Of a DNA stretch of 64,000 nt, positions 22,060 through 33,346 are shown piece by piece. The DNA lies in the NCBI GenBank assembly GCA_949987565.1, contig OX465107.1:10235721-10299720 (forward strand), in the 5' to 3' direction. Source of the stretch: Luidia sarsii. Its lineage: Eukaryota; Echinodermata; Asteroidea; Paxillosida; Luidiidae. A program made the position numbers and the translations under genes. Each line of letters opens with the position of its first letter. Position 1 is the stretch's first letter. The notes under the pieces were generated by a model. It made no database searches, had not been told where the DNA came from, and saw only the letters and a list, made by a program, of their open reading frames with translations.

Positions 22060-24790
22060 GTTTTTTATTAGCTATAATATTAGCTATTGTTGTTGTTCTG
22101 TCTTTTTTTTGTCCTCTTCTTCCTTTTCTTATCGGAAAAATCCCATAGACTTTGTACATGGAATTTATGATCGCCATTTTGGCCATTGAACACACTTTGA
22201 TTTTTTTCAAACTTTACAAATGCATAGAGCCTTTGCTGAAGTTGTGCACAGTTGTCTTTAAAACTTCGTGACGTCACCACGTCTCACGTGACAGCGCTTT
22301 AAAGAGGCAAAATCTGAACTCCAATAAAAGCAAAAGTAGAAGTTCGTTTGGTTTCAATTTTGCAGAAAACTAAGTTTGGAAGAGGTGTATCCAAAAATTG
22401 CCCCCATTCGATCGTGACGTCATCTCATGAATATTAATTAGGTCATGAATTTTTCAGCTTTCACCATTCAATTGAGCATATTTGGCCACCGGAGCGAGAT
22501 TTATTTGATTTGTTCGTTTATATCTATTGGGGATGTAGTTTAGAAACACCCTCCGGGGCCAAAATGCCATGACGCAATTGTGATGTCATCAAAATCCATG
22601 TTTTTAAAACACATATTTGCCAATGCTCAATCTTCTTGAAATTTGGTGGGCAGTTACACTGTAGCTATTTGGCTAGACATTGTAAATCCTGAGTTTGGAA
22701 TTAATTAACCATTGTTCAGAAATGTTATGATTTTTTTAATATAATAATGTAGTCCCATACACTTTGTGCACATAATATGCAAGTGCGTTTAGGGGTAGGA
22801 ATGGAGGGTACAGGTTACAAACCCAGTGACGTAAACTCTCTTTTTTTTCGTCCGTCACAAATCCAATTAAAACGACGCGAAGTAGACCTCAACTTATTAT
22901 AGAATAAACATATGTATGTTGTTCTGTTTTTCTCTGTCTGTTTTTGCTTGGACGGTCAAGTGACAGCTCTTTAAAGGGCCAAACTGGCATGTGCAATCAT
23001 GCCGCGATCTCAGATCCCACAAGTGACAGTGCTTTAAAGGGGCAACTTGTACACTACACTGCAGTCATTAATTATGGCTTCACGTAGGTAGATCTAAATT
23101 TCAGACGAAGATTACTACCTGAACGAAGAAAAAAATCGTATTTTTATTTTGTCTTCAACCGACTCAACATATACCCCGGATTGAAAATATCAAAACATAT
23201 TTCAGGAATTTCCTTTGTTTTTCATTGTTTAGGTTTTTTTTATACTACAGTGTGTAAGGGCCATGGGTTTGTGTACAAATTAGCTGTGAAATCCATTAGG
23301 GGCCTAATATCAAATACAAATGGCGTCAAACTTGGCACATACTTAGGTTAGTAGATGGAGATTCATTGCAAATAGTGAAGTCATCATGACGTCATCAGGG
23401 GATCACGTGACAGGTCTTTAAAATTTCAAATTTCAAACCTAATTATTAGCAAAAGTGTCGGTTAGTTTTGTTTCAATAGTTTTGCAGTATATCTAAGTCG
23501 GGAAAAGGTGTATCCCAAAATTGCCCTCATTTAATCGTGACGTCATCTCATTAATATTAATGAGGTCATGAACTTTTTAGACTGTAACATTCAATTAAGC
23601 ATATTTGCCCAACGGAGCAAGATTTTTTTCATTTTTTCGTTTACCGTTTATCTATTAGGGATGTAATTTAGAAACACCCTCCGGGGCCAAAATGCCATGA
23701 CGCAATCGTGACGTCATCAAAATGCGTATTTTTAAAACACATATTTGCCAAAGGTCAATCTTCTTGAAATTTGGTGGGCATTTAGCTTCTGGGCTAGACA
23801 TTCTAAGTCCTGAGTTTTAAACCAATTGACCATTGTTCAGAATTATTATGATTTTTTGAATGTTTTAATGAAGTCCCATACACTTTGTGCACGAAATATG
23901 CACATGTGCGTTTTGGGGTAGGAATTGAGGTTACGGGTTCAAATCCCGCTGATGTCAATTTTGTTTTTTTGTTTTTTAGGAGAACCAGATGCGGAAAAGC
24001 GTTATGTTCTGTTAGCCAACAGACATAAATCTCTAGTTTTTTTTTTGTTTTTTTTTAAGAGAACCAGATGCGGAAAAGCGTTATGTTCTGTTTGCCAACA
24101 GACATAAATCTCTAGTTTCTTCTTCTTCTTCTCCTTCTTTTTCTTATCGGAAAAACCCCATAGACATGGCACAGGGATTTTGAGACAGGCACTTTGCCCA
24201 CTGAACATACTTGGAATTTTTTCAAACTTGGCAAATGCATAGAACCCTTTGAAAACTTAATGACGTCATCACGGGTCACGTGACAGTGCTTTAAAGGGGC
24301 AAATTTCAAACTGCATTATTAGCAAAAGTTGAAGTTTGTTTGGTTTCAGCTTCGCACTATATCTTAGTTGGGAAGAGGTGTATCCAAAAATTGCCCTCAT
24401 TTGATCGTGACCCTATCTAATGAATATTTATGAGGTCATAAACTTTTCAGATTTTACGCAATCATGACGTCATCAAAATGCGTGATTTTAAAGCACATAT
24501 TTGCCAACATTTGGCCAATCTTCTTGAAATTTGGTGGACATTTAGCTATTGTGCTAGACATTCAAAATCCTGAGTTTGAAACCAATTGACCATTGTTCAG
24601 AATTATTATGAATTTTTTAATATCATAATGAAGTCCCATAGACTTTGTGCACAAAATATGCACATGTATGCGTTTTGGGATAGGAATGGAGGGTACGGGT
24701 TCGAAACACAGAGTTGCCCCCTTCATGAATTAAATAAAAATGATGCTCCAAGGGGCCTACACCCAATATATAAATAGTAAAACTAGGGTT
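22060..24790 (+). repeat. Element B tandem cluster, three copies
   Basis: Units at about 22080-22850, 23060-23975 and 24005-24790 share the copy-1 landmarks, including the CCATAGACTTTG/CCATACACTTTG box, TCACGTGACAG and TGACGTCATC. T-arm-like words lie near each 3' end: 22812 (degraded), 23936-23946 (GGTTCAAATCC with complementary CGGG/CCCG flanks) and 24698-24708. The AGATGCGGAAAAGCGTTATG tail is doubled at 23979-24045 and 24056-24118. 24790-25185 has further CACGTGAC/CTTTAAAG scraps and no gene. Confidence 0.8.
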
Positions 24791-25249
24791 TTTTCCATTT
24801 GTTTCTGCTCGAGTTGTCACGTGACGGCCCTTTAAAGAGCCAACCTGTCATGTGCAATCATGCCACGATCTTAGTTCCCACAGGATCAATATTTGGCATA
24901 TATCTAAGTTGGGAAATGGTGTATTCAAAAGTTGCCATAATTATGGTGATGATGTCATCTCATGAATATTAATGAGGTAATAAAAAACCTGATAATAAAT
25001 CAATGGTTATCTCCCTTGTTGTGCTGTTGCTAGCATGTGGGAGGAGTTTCAGGGACCAAGGTTTGATGACCTGCCTCATGTCATGTGACCCTTCCTTCCA
25101 GTCGAGACCGGAAGTGTTGTACTTGTAGTAATTACATGTATGCGAGTGCTATTGGTTTTCAGATTTTCAAGAACTTTGGTCTTTCTTCGGAAAGAAAAAA
25201 AAGGAAAAGCTACACGTTCTGTTACAACAGACGTATGTTTCTATTTTTT

Positions 25250-25745
25250 TATTTTTTTTATAAAAGCCTATTGGGAGTATTGGGCCATATATGTTACTTT
25301 TTGTCTTTAAATAATAATAAAAAAATATTTTTAAAAAGTATATTGTAAGCGAGACGCCCTAGGCTATAGGAGCCTCCATAGTTTTTACCCAGAATGGACT
25401 GCCTCAAGTTGCGTGATATATTTTTTTTCTACGGATGTTGGGGTTTATTATGGTACACTTAGATTTTTTTTAGGACCAACAATAAAGAAAACTGGAGCTT
25501 CGAAGCCAACTGCCAATATTGTACCTAGGAAAATAGACCCCAAATGAGCAACTTTTTGAATCACACGAGTTTGGCCAACTGGAAAAGCCTTAACTTTCCA
25601 CATTTTCAGTGACGGACAAGAGCAGGAAACCAACTGTATGATACGAAGTCTGACATCGTTATAAGGAGTTGTTTTCATCGTGCGATGTGAGTTAGAAGGC
25701 TAAGTGTTGAAAACGTGTACCGTCGAAAACGGGGGTTCCCACGAT
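25250..25745 (-). mobile_element. Element A, inverted partial copy
   Basis: Reverse complement of the 5' half of element A, ending CGTCGAAAACGGGGGTTCCC then ACGATAC. It includes the conserved ~72-codon frame (25448-25678) with small differences. 25185-25245 upstream resembles the element B tail. Confidence 0.8.
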
Positions 25746-25762
25746 ACTGTAGTTTGGCTGCC

Positions 25763-25836
25763 TTTTTTTATCGAATTGTGAAATTTTGAGGGACGGGTGA
25801 CTGTCCCTCAAAATTTCAAAATTCGATGAAAAAAAG
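25763..25836. repeat. Hairpin, ~30-bp arms
   Basis: TTTTTTTATCGAATTGTGAA plus ATTTTGAGGGAC is followed after 8 nt (GGGTGACT) by its near-perfect reverse complement. It lies between two element A copies in opposite orientation. 25837-26262 shows no recognised gene and ends in a GTACAT tract. Confidence 0.8.
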
Positions 25837-26262
25837 GGTGACTTGTAGGGTCCAAGTTACTCGGACTAGATTGAATCGTACAGCTACAGGCAGGCCTACT
25901 GACTGTAAGCAAACCACCGGTACCCCTGCGGGAATATCCGGACCATATGGTACAGTTCAAGAAACCCTTTCAAGTTTCAGTTTCAGCTCACAACATAACA
26001 ACGATCCCTTCGATATGTCAGAAAGATTTACTCAAGGAGTCAAGAGACTCAACTCCGGTTAGTTAATATAAAATTAAGTTGCAGCTCACCGTTTTCAAAC
26101 CAATAAGTCATTCTGCTGATCTCCGAACACAGGCCCGATACATGTGGTACAGCACTACTGCCACTAGTACTATAGTAGTACGACTCGCTATATGAACTTA
26201 GTTAGTACATGTACTGTACGTGTACTGTACATGTACATACTGGCACTGTACTACTGTAACAG

Positions 26263-27295
26263 TATCGTGGGAACCCCCGTTTTCGACGGTACACGTTTTC
26301 GGCGCTTGGCCTTCTAACTCACATCGCACGATGAAAACAACTCCGTATAACGATCTCAGACTTTGTATCTTACAGTTGGTTTCCTTCTCTTGTCCGTCAC
26401 CGAAAATGTGGAAAGTTAAGGCTTTTCTAATAGGCCAAACTCGTGTGATTCAAAAAGTTGCTCTTTTGGGGTCTATTTTCCTAGGTACAAAATTGGCAGT
26501 TGCTTCGAAGCTCCAGTTTTCTTTATTGTTGGTCCTAAAAAAATCTGAGTGTACCATAATAAACCCCAACAAACGTAGAAAAAAATATATCACGCAACTT
26601 GAGGCAGTCCGTTCTGGGTAAAAACTATGGAGGCTCCTATAGGGTGTCTCGCTTATATATATATATATATTTTTTTTATTATTATTATTTAAAGACAAAA
26701 AGTAACATGGCCCAATAGGCTTTTATAAAAAATGAAAAAATAAAAGGGCAGCTAGAGAAATTACCAAGAAGGAGGAAATGTGTCTCTTGAGTGACATTGG
26801 GAAAGGTCATACTGAAGAAGCAGTGAGAAAGAGGATTGTGGAGTTTTTTTTAAACGTCACAAAAGAAGACATCAACCAGACCAATACGTTTTAAGCATAA
26901 ATTATGAATGATTTGAGGAAAGTGTAAGAAGCAGAGTGGAAAAACAAAAACAAAGATGAACACAAAAAAACATACAGGGAAGAATTTTACAGTGCCACAC
27001 AGCATTTTGAGTTATTTTAAGAAATTATTTTGCGTTTGGCTGCACTGGGACACCTTACTAAACACCACTGACGAAAATAGGTGACGGTGCTTACTGCGCG
27101 GTGCGCCGCGGACGTCAACAAAACCGGGGTAATCTTACGGAAGTGACAGGCTTGATCAACCTTCTCTATGATTATTCTAATAGTCTGTGGTGTGGAGAAA
27201 GTGACTGGGACCTCTTTTAGTGTGAAACTTTCGTCCACATTGTTCAGTTTGAAGAAAAGTCCTTATATCGTCGAAAACCGGTTATTGGAGAATAC
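26263..27295 (+). mobile_element. Element A, near-complete copy
   Basis: Runs from GTATCGTGGGAACCC to the GGTTATTGGAG end, co-linear with 6554-7587. The ATG-initiated frame at about 26331 is conserved, as is the GCTTACTGCGCGGTGCGCCG block. It is followed directly by a short GTACAT tract. Confidence 0.85.
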
Positions 27296-27365
27296 ATGTA
27301 CCCATGATGTACAGTACATGTATCATGTGTACAATTCAAGTGCAGTTGTACGCTCGTACGTACGG

Positions 27366-27446
27366 TAGGGCCTACGCATAGATATCGGAAGAATAAAACA
27401 ATACAAAATCGAGTGTTTTATTCTTCCGATATCTATGGGCCTACGT
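27366..27446. repeat. Hairpin, ~30-bp arms
   Basis: GCATAGATATCGGAAGAATA and flanking bases are mirrored by TATTCTTCCGATATCTATGG after a ~15-nt loop. Confidence 0.85.
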
Positions 27447-27458
27447 TTATAAAGCGAC

Positions 27459-27975
27459 CACGCTCTCCGCAGTCCAGTTCATACGTGCAGGATTATTGTG
27501 GACGTCTCATACGTGCGCGTATTCGTATGCGTCTGCGAGGTTCTAAACATGCTCGAGCGCTCCTTTCAGCGTCTCAAGCTTTTTGTCTCCTCTAGTCTTA
27601 TTTTATAATCTTTGTCTATGGTTACAATGTATATATGTATGTACCATAGATATTATAAATAAGACTAAAGCTCTATGGACTAGAGCTCTATAACTAGAGG
27701 TGACAAAAAGCTTGAGACGCTGAAAGGAGCGCTCGAGCATGTTAAGAACCTCGCAGACGCACACGCATAATTTATACGCGCGCGTATGAGACCCCCACAA
27801 TAATCCTGCACGTATGAACTGGACTGCGGAGAGCGTGAACGCTTGTAGTCCCATGTCGAATAAATCGAACAGCGCCGCGCGCTGTGTTCGCACGCCGATT
27901 AAAACGAGTACCGGTAACGTAAAAGAATAGGAGTGTCCCCTCTAGTCTTATTTATAATCTCCATGGCCATGGTGT
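27459..27975. mobile_element. Foldback element E
   Basis: The left arm (about 27459-27618; CTCTCCGCAGTCCAGTTCAT, CTCGAGCGCTCCTTTCAGCG) is inverted at about 27690-27842. The outer right part (27843-27975; CGCCGCGCGCTGTGTTCGCA) has its inverted counterpart in a second family copy at 44485-44703. It ends near CTAGTCTTATTTATAATC. No ORF with family resemblance; I infer a non-autonomous foldback or MITE. Confidence 0.75.
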
Positions 27976-28040
27976 ACATCACATGTCCATAGTGTGCATG
28001 TAACGTTCTACATGTAGTAGGCCTACAGTGAAGTAAATTC

Positions 28041-28148
28041 AAAAAAAAATGTTGCTCACTGACTAAAATGACAGAACATGCAATACATAAATCTCAACAT
28101 TTAGAGGGCCTGACGTTTCGATCCTATCAGGACCTTTCTCAAAGGCAA
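28041..28148 (-). mobile_element. Penelope-like element 3' fragment
   Basis: Contains a diverged CACTGACTAAAATGACA block and GGCCTGACGTTTCGATCCTA with CAGGACCTTTCTCAAAGG. The copy ends just past the motif. Confidence 0.75.
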
Positions 28149-28439
28149 ATACTGTTGACATGTTTGCAAAACCAAACCTGTTCATGACATTTCGTACCCA
28201 TGATGGGTTTCCTATAACGCAGGCTCCGGACTACCTTCCAAAGAATCCCACGGTGCCAACAGAAAGGCCACTGTCACAAAAGAACTGCAAGACCACAAAA
28301 GAAACCTTGCCGATGCTGACCCTAACTGGCCTAACACACCCACCCCAAACCCCTACAAAAGGTGGGGTAAACAAAGCTCGCGCTGCATCAACACTAGTTT
28401 ACACTCTGCGGCCAACAGGGCTCCGTCCATAATACTACA

Positions 28440-28690
28440 TGGCGCTAGTCTCGTACGTCGCAATGTAACGTCGCATTGTCGCATCGCATTGTCGCGTCGC
28501 ATCGTCGTATCGTGCCGTCGCATTGTCGCGTTTTGTTTTTCGGGGTCTGTAGCCGTTTACGCCGTCGACGGCGCATTGTCGCGTCGTGCCGTCGCATGGT
28601 CGTGTCGTGCCGTCGCACTGTCGCATCGTCGCATTTTGATAATGGCCTGTCTTGAGTTTCGCAAAGTGGGGGCGCACAAGCTTCTGAGTT
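28440..28690. repeat. CGATGCGA-type degenerate microsatellite, copy 1
   Basis: Repeats of CGTCGCATTGT/CGATGCGAC words are followed by GGCCTGTCTTGAGTTTCGCA and GCGCACAAGCTTCTGAGTT. The same combination occurs inverted at 36195-36405. 28149-28440 upstream has an unrecognised frame (28160-28432), not claimed as a gene. Confidence 0.8.
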
Positions 28691-29134
28691 AAAGTTAATT
28701 AATACAAAAATATTATAAAAATACGTTGTTGAATGATCCTTTTCTGCGTTGTCAAGAGGAAAACATCCCTTTGAAATGTACCAGCTATAATGAGAACCGT
28801 ATATAAATAAGGCCTGCTTGCCGATCATATCGCTTTTCGGTACGGTAGGCCTACGACTCCATTCCTTCTTTTTCATACGACCATATCAAGAGTTCACGTG
28901 ATACAAAACTACAAGTTGATGTAACGATGATTCAACCATGATTGGACACGCTCCAAAACAAATCCATTGGAAGTAGGCAGGGGTTAATTCAAATCCTTAA
29001 TTTTGGGGCTCTTCACTTCAGAACAGGTTGATAACTCTACCACAGTTCTGGGTGCTGGGTATGACGGTAAACTGCATCCAGGCTGAGTAGGAAGGCAGTG
29101 TGTGGGGTTGGTCAGTCCATGGAGGGTCAGTCCC

Positions 29135-29340
29135 AGTATAGCAGCGGCGTAGCCAGGATTTTTTTCATGGGGGGGGGGGCGATGGGGGGCTGCCAAATTT
29201 CGTTGGGGCGGACTGTAGTTTGGGCGGTTTTTCGATTTTTCAAGTTTTTTGCAGTTTTGCCTTGGAGACGTTTTTCGGTTTTGATTTTTGCAAAACCGTG
29301 AATGTTTAATCACCTTTGTTTTTTTGTTTTTTTCACATGA
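29135..29340 (+). repeat. Dispersed repeat with GGCGTAGCCAGGATTTTTTT and G-run
   Basis: AGCAGCGGCGTAGCCAGGAT followed by a long G-run and TTTTTCGG-rich sequence looks like a dispersed non-coding repeat. Only one copy is in the window, so the family assignment is tentative. 28690-29135 shows no recognised feature. Confidence 0.45.
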
Positions 29341-29599
29341 GTTGAAAATGCAAAAAATTAAGTCAATTGTCGACCAAATCTTCATAAAAAACGGGATTGT
29401 ACTCGTCCTCGTGATTTATGCACGCTGCGAGACCACCGTCCAGTGTGTGTGTGTGTGTGCACTCCTTAGTAGGCCCTACTTCCGGAATGATTAGTCGTCT
29501 TCCACCAGTCTTTACACACTTGTTTTCTAACAAATAATGTAATAGCAATGAAGGGGTTGTTCATCTCGGTGGTGTAGACAAGTAGAAAGGGTGATCAAA

Positions 29600-29668
29600 G
29601 TCACGCGATGTGTCGTTGCTGATGGCGACGTTTCGGTTGCTAACTGCTAACCTTAATCAGGCAACTGA
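29600..29668 (-). ncRNA. Hammerhead-like motif (degenerate)
   Basis: The minus strand reads CTGATTA, then a GGTTAGC...GCAACC stem-loop, then GAAACGTCG. This follows the hammerhead order CUGANGA, stem II, GAAA with one core deviation (U for G8). It could be a decayed ribozyme from a Penelope-type or retrozyme-type element. 29340-29600 and 29670-30030 show no recognised gene; the frame at 29672-30037 matches nothing I know. Confidence 0.35.
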
Positions 29669-30030
29669 AGAATGTGCGCTGCGGCGTCCGTTTATGTCCA
29701 CTTCGCCGGTTCCTGTGTACCGGTTTGCGGACGTCGTAGTAGTGATCGTGCGGTTTGGCGCGCGATTCTCGCGTCCACTAGCGGCCCTGTCCGTGGTGGG
29801 TCGGCGGTCGTGGCGTCTGATGGTGGGGAGCCAGAAATCGGGGATGACAATGCCGCTGTCCCGGTTGATGTTGTTTCGACGAAGTCGGACGTGATGTTAA
29901 TTATTGCATGTGCAGGCATAGTTTATAGAGCTCCGTATGATAACAACAACGATGTTTGGCGTTTCGCGGTCAACCGAAGTACGCGCTCCGACCAGTCCAA
30001 CAAATCAATGCCGAACGTTTATATTTGTCT

Positions 30031-30208
30031 AGGATGAATAGGTTTGCGGAATTCTCTTTAGTGAGTAAGTGTGGTTCTGAAAAGAACCGGAGGAACTCGA
30101 CGTTTCGAACAGTATACTCTGCTCGTCTTCAGCATTCTCTCTTTTCAGAACCACGTCACTTACTCACAAAAGAGAATTTACATATGTCTCCGCAAACCTA
30201 TTTATCCT
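30031..30208. mobile_element. Foldback element with hammerhead-like loop
   Basis: Left arm 30031-30085 (AGGATGAATAGGTTTGCGGA, GTGAGTAAGTG, GGTTCTGAAAAG) is inverted at 30150-30208 (CTTTTCAGAACC, CACTTACTCAC, CCGCAAACCTATTTATCCT). The loop, read on the minus strand (about 30136-30095), contains CTGAAGA, a stem GAGCAG...CTGTTC and GAAACGTCG: a perfect CUGANGA box and GAAA box around a stem II. One unpaired C separates the box from the stem. Confidence 0.7.
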
Positions 30209-30585
30209 GATATTCTCACCATGCAAACCTTCAAATCTCATTTTATATTTGTCTACCGGATATAAACTTAAGATCACTCGACTACTTGTAAAGGTTTTCA
30301 AAAACCTGGGGTTGTGAAAACATGTTAAATGTAGACTTCTTGTCTTGTAGGGCGGTTTGAGAGGCGTTATAGCGCGACGAAGCCGCGCGTTAAGAAACCT
30401 TTGACAAAATGGACGCGCAGTGCACCCGATGACTTAGACAATTTTCAACAATTTATTTTATGTAAGAAATATTGTTTTCTTGTTTTTCCGTTCCTCAAAA
30501 GAAATGTTTTCTAGAATTCCAAAAAAAATTAGGATTTGTCTGATATTTTTGGAGATTTCGGAAGTTGAAAATTGCATACTTTACA

Positions 30586-30922
30586 AAATCGCTTCGTCCT
30601 ACGCGGCCATTTTTTGATTCACTGAGAATCACAGATTTCAATAATGGTACTGGTATTACTCACGTTTAGGGAAAAAGGAGAAATTTCTCCTCAAATCAGT
30701 GATGTTTTGACAGGTCCGCGAGCACCTTGACGTCATCGGTTTACGTGTATACGTGGCGCGCAGTAATACCGTTTCATTTTGAAATCCAAGATGGCCGCCT
30801 TTTGGCTCGTCGCACAGAAGAGAATGTTCTCGATCAAATGAGGGGAAATTTCTCCTTTTCCCCCAAACGTGAGTAATACAAATGACCATTATTGAAATCC
30901 AAAAATGGCCGCGTAGGACGGT
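30586..30922. mobile_element. Foldback element
   Basis: CGTCCTACGCGGCCATTTTT, ATTTCAATAATGGTA and GTATTACTCACGTTT on the left are inverted on the right (AAACGTGAGTAATAC, TACAAATGACCATTATTGAAATCC, AAAATGGCCGCGTAGGACG). The arms also share GGAGAAATTTCTCC. 30209-30586 and 30923-31220 show no gene. Confidence 0.8.
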
Positions 30923-31220
30923 GATACGGGTGTTTTCGGCGGTAAATCTGGGGATTTCGGTCGGGTAGTTCTTCGGTCGAAATGTTTTGGCTGTTTGTAT
31001 GCACCAGCTAGTCCAAGTAACTTGGACCCTTACAATCACCATTTTTTAATTTTTTTTTTGAGGGGTCGGGCGATAGTAGGGTTCAAGTAATCCTGCTAGG
31101 AAACCCGGTAAGTAACTGTGTGTTCGACTCCATGGCCACCCCGACCCAAACCCCCAGATTTTACCCCCAAAACACCCGGGAAACCAGGAGGAAAAAAAAA
31201 CCAAGAGGAAAAAAATATTT

Positions 31221-33084
31221 TCCTGCAGCTCTCCTGCGGCTCTCCTGCGGCTCTCCTGCGGCTCTCCTGCGGCTCTCCTGCGGCTCTCCTGCGGCTCTCC
31301 TGCGGCTCTCCTGCGGCTCTCCTGCGGCTCTCCTGCGGCTCTCCTGCGGCTCTCCTGCGGCTCTCCTGCGGCTCTCCTGCGGCTCTCCTGCGGCTCTCCT
31401 GCGGCTCTCCTGCGGCTCTCCTGCGGCTCTCCTGCGGCTCTCCTGCGGCTCTCCTGCGGCTCTCCTGCGGCTCTCCTGCGGCTCTCCTGCGGCTCTCCTG
31501 CGGCTCTCCTGCGGCTCTCCTGCGGCTCTCCTGCGGCTCTCCTGCGGCTCTCCTGCGGCTCTCCTGCGGCTCTCCTGCGGCTCTCCTGCGGCTCTCCTGC
31601 GGCTCTCCTGCGGCTCTCCTGCGGCTCTCCTGCGGCTCTCCTGCGGCTCTCCTGCGGCTCTCCTGCGGCTCTCCTGCGGCTCTCCTGCGGCTCTCCTGCG
31701 GCTCTCCTGCGGCTCTCCTGCGGCTCTCCTGCGGCTCTCCTGCGGCTCTCCTGCGGCTCTCCTGCGGCTCTCCTGCGGCTCTCCTGCGGCTCTCCTGCGG
31801 CTCTCCTGCGGCTCTCCTGCGGCTCTCCTGCGGCTCTCCTGCGGCTCTCCTGCGGCTCTCCTGCGGCTCTCCTGCGGCTCTCCTGCGGCTCTCCTGCGGC
31901 TCTCCTGCGGCTCTCCTGCGGCTCTCCTGCGGCTCTCCTGCGGCTCTCCTGCGGCTCTCCTGCGGCTCTCCTGCGGCTCTCCTGCGGCTCTCCTGCGGCT
32001 CTCCTGCGGCTCTCCTGCGGCTCTCCTGCGGCTCTCCTGCGGCTCTCCTGCGGCTCTCCTGCGGCTCTCCTGCGGCTCTCCTGCGGCTCTCCTGCGGCTC
32101 TCCTGCGGCTCTCCTGCGGCTCTCCTGCGGCTCTCCTGCGGCTCTCCTGCGGCTCTCCTGCGGCTCTCCTGCGGCTCTCCTGCGGCTCTCCTGCGGCTCT
32201 CCTGCGGCTCTCCTGCGGCTCTCCTGCGGCTCTCCTGCGGCTCTCCTGCGGCTCTCCTGCGGCTCTCCTGCGGCTCTCCTGCGGCTCTCCTGCGGCTCTC
32301 CTGCGGCTCTCCTGCGGCTCTCCTGCGGCTCTCCTGCGGCTCTCCTGCGGCTCTCCTGCGGCTCTCCTGCGGCTCTCCTGCGGCTCTCCTGCGGCTCTCC
32401 TGCGGCTCTCCTGCGGCTCTCCTGCGGCTCTCCTGCGGCTCTCCTGCGGCTCTCCTGCGGCTCTCCTGCGGCTCTCCTGCGGCTCTCCTGCGGCTCTCCT
32501 GCGGCTCTCCTGCGGCTCTCCTGCGGCTCTCCTGCGGCTCTCCTGCGGCTCTCCTGCGGCTCTCCTGCGGCTCTCCTGCGGCTCTCCTGCGGCTCTCCTG
32601 CGGCTCTCCTGCGGCTCTCCTGCGGCTCTCCTGCGGCTCTCCTGCGGCTCTCCTGCGGCTCTCCTGCGGCTCTCCTGCGGCTCTCCTGCGGCTCTCCTGC
32701 GGCTCTCCTGCGGCTCTCCTGCGGCTCTCCTGCGGCTCTCCTGCGGCTCTCCTGCGGCTCTCCTGCGGCTCTCCTGCGGCTCTCCTGCGGCTCTCCTGCG
32801 GCTCTCCTGCGGCTCTCCTGCGGCTCTCCTGCGGCTCTCCTGCGGCTCTCCTGCGGCTCTCCTGCGGCTCTCCTGCGGCTCTCCTGCGGCTCTCCTGCGG
32901 CTCTCCTGCGGCTCTCCTGCGGCTCTCCTGCGGCTCTCCTGCGGCTCTCCTGCGGCTCTCCTGCGGCTCTCCTGCGGCTCTCCTGCGGCTCTCCTGCGGC
33001 TCTCCTGCGGCTCTCCTGCGGCTCTCCTGCGGCTCTCCTGCGGCTCTCCTGCGGCTCTCCTGCGGCTCTCCTGCGGCTCTCCTG
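31221..33084. repeat. 11-bp minisatellite, ~169 units
   Basis: Unit CTCCTGCGGCT is repeated almost without variation; only the first unit (TCCTGCAGCT) and the last differ visibly. Eleven is not a multiple of 3 and the unit has no stop in any frame, so several frames on both strands stay open for more than 600 codons. The apparent proteins (GEPQESRRRAA or LLRLSCGSPAA repeats) are artefacts. The plus strand has no A in the unit, a strong strand asymmetry. Confidence 0.98.
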
Positions 33085-33257
33085 TTGACATTCCCTCCCG
33101 CTGAAATGCTGCAAACACCCTTTTTTGAAGTCGGTTAGTGGAGCGTTCCTCACCATTGTTGGTTGCGGAAACGATCTCAATGCAAAGCCGAACCCAGCTT
33201 CTATAATAGCCTAGTCCATTTTTACGAATGGGGGTCTATATCACCTCATAATTATTC

Positions 33258-33346
33258 GTCCTGCTAGGATCGAAACGTCAGGCCCACTAAATTTTAAGAT
33301 TTACATTTTGGTAATTTTAGTCAGTAAGCAGTTTGCAACATTTTTG
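33258..33346 (+). mobile_element. Penelope-like element 89-bp 3' end with long TSD
   Basis: Starts GTCCTGCTAGGATCGAAACG and ends GTTTGCAACATTTTTG. It is flanked by perfect direct repeats at 33237-33257 and 33347-33367 (21 bp, or 17 if TATA belongs to the element; core TCACCTCATAATTATTC). This is a clean 5'-truncated retroinsertion and fixes the 3' end of the family. Confidence 0.9.

Noticed and set aside
31221..33084. CRISPR-like regular repeat
   Set aside because: There are no spacers; units are contiguous and the context is eukaryotic.
31046..33180. Four open frames of 650-694 codons across the minisatellite
   Set aside because: They are a by-product of an 11-bp unit without stops; the repeats encode the same 11-residue pattern in every frame of a strand and lack any non-repeat domain.
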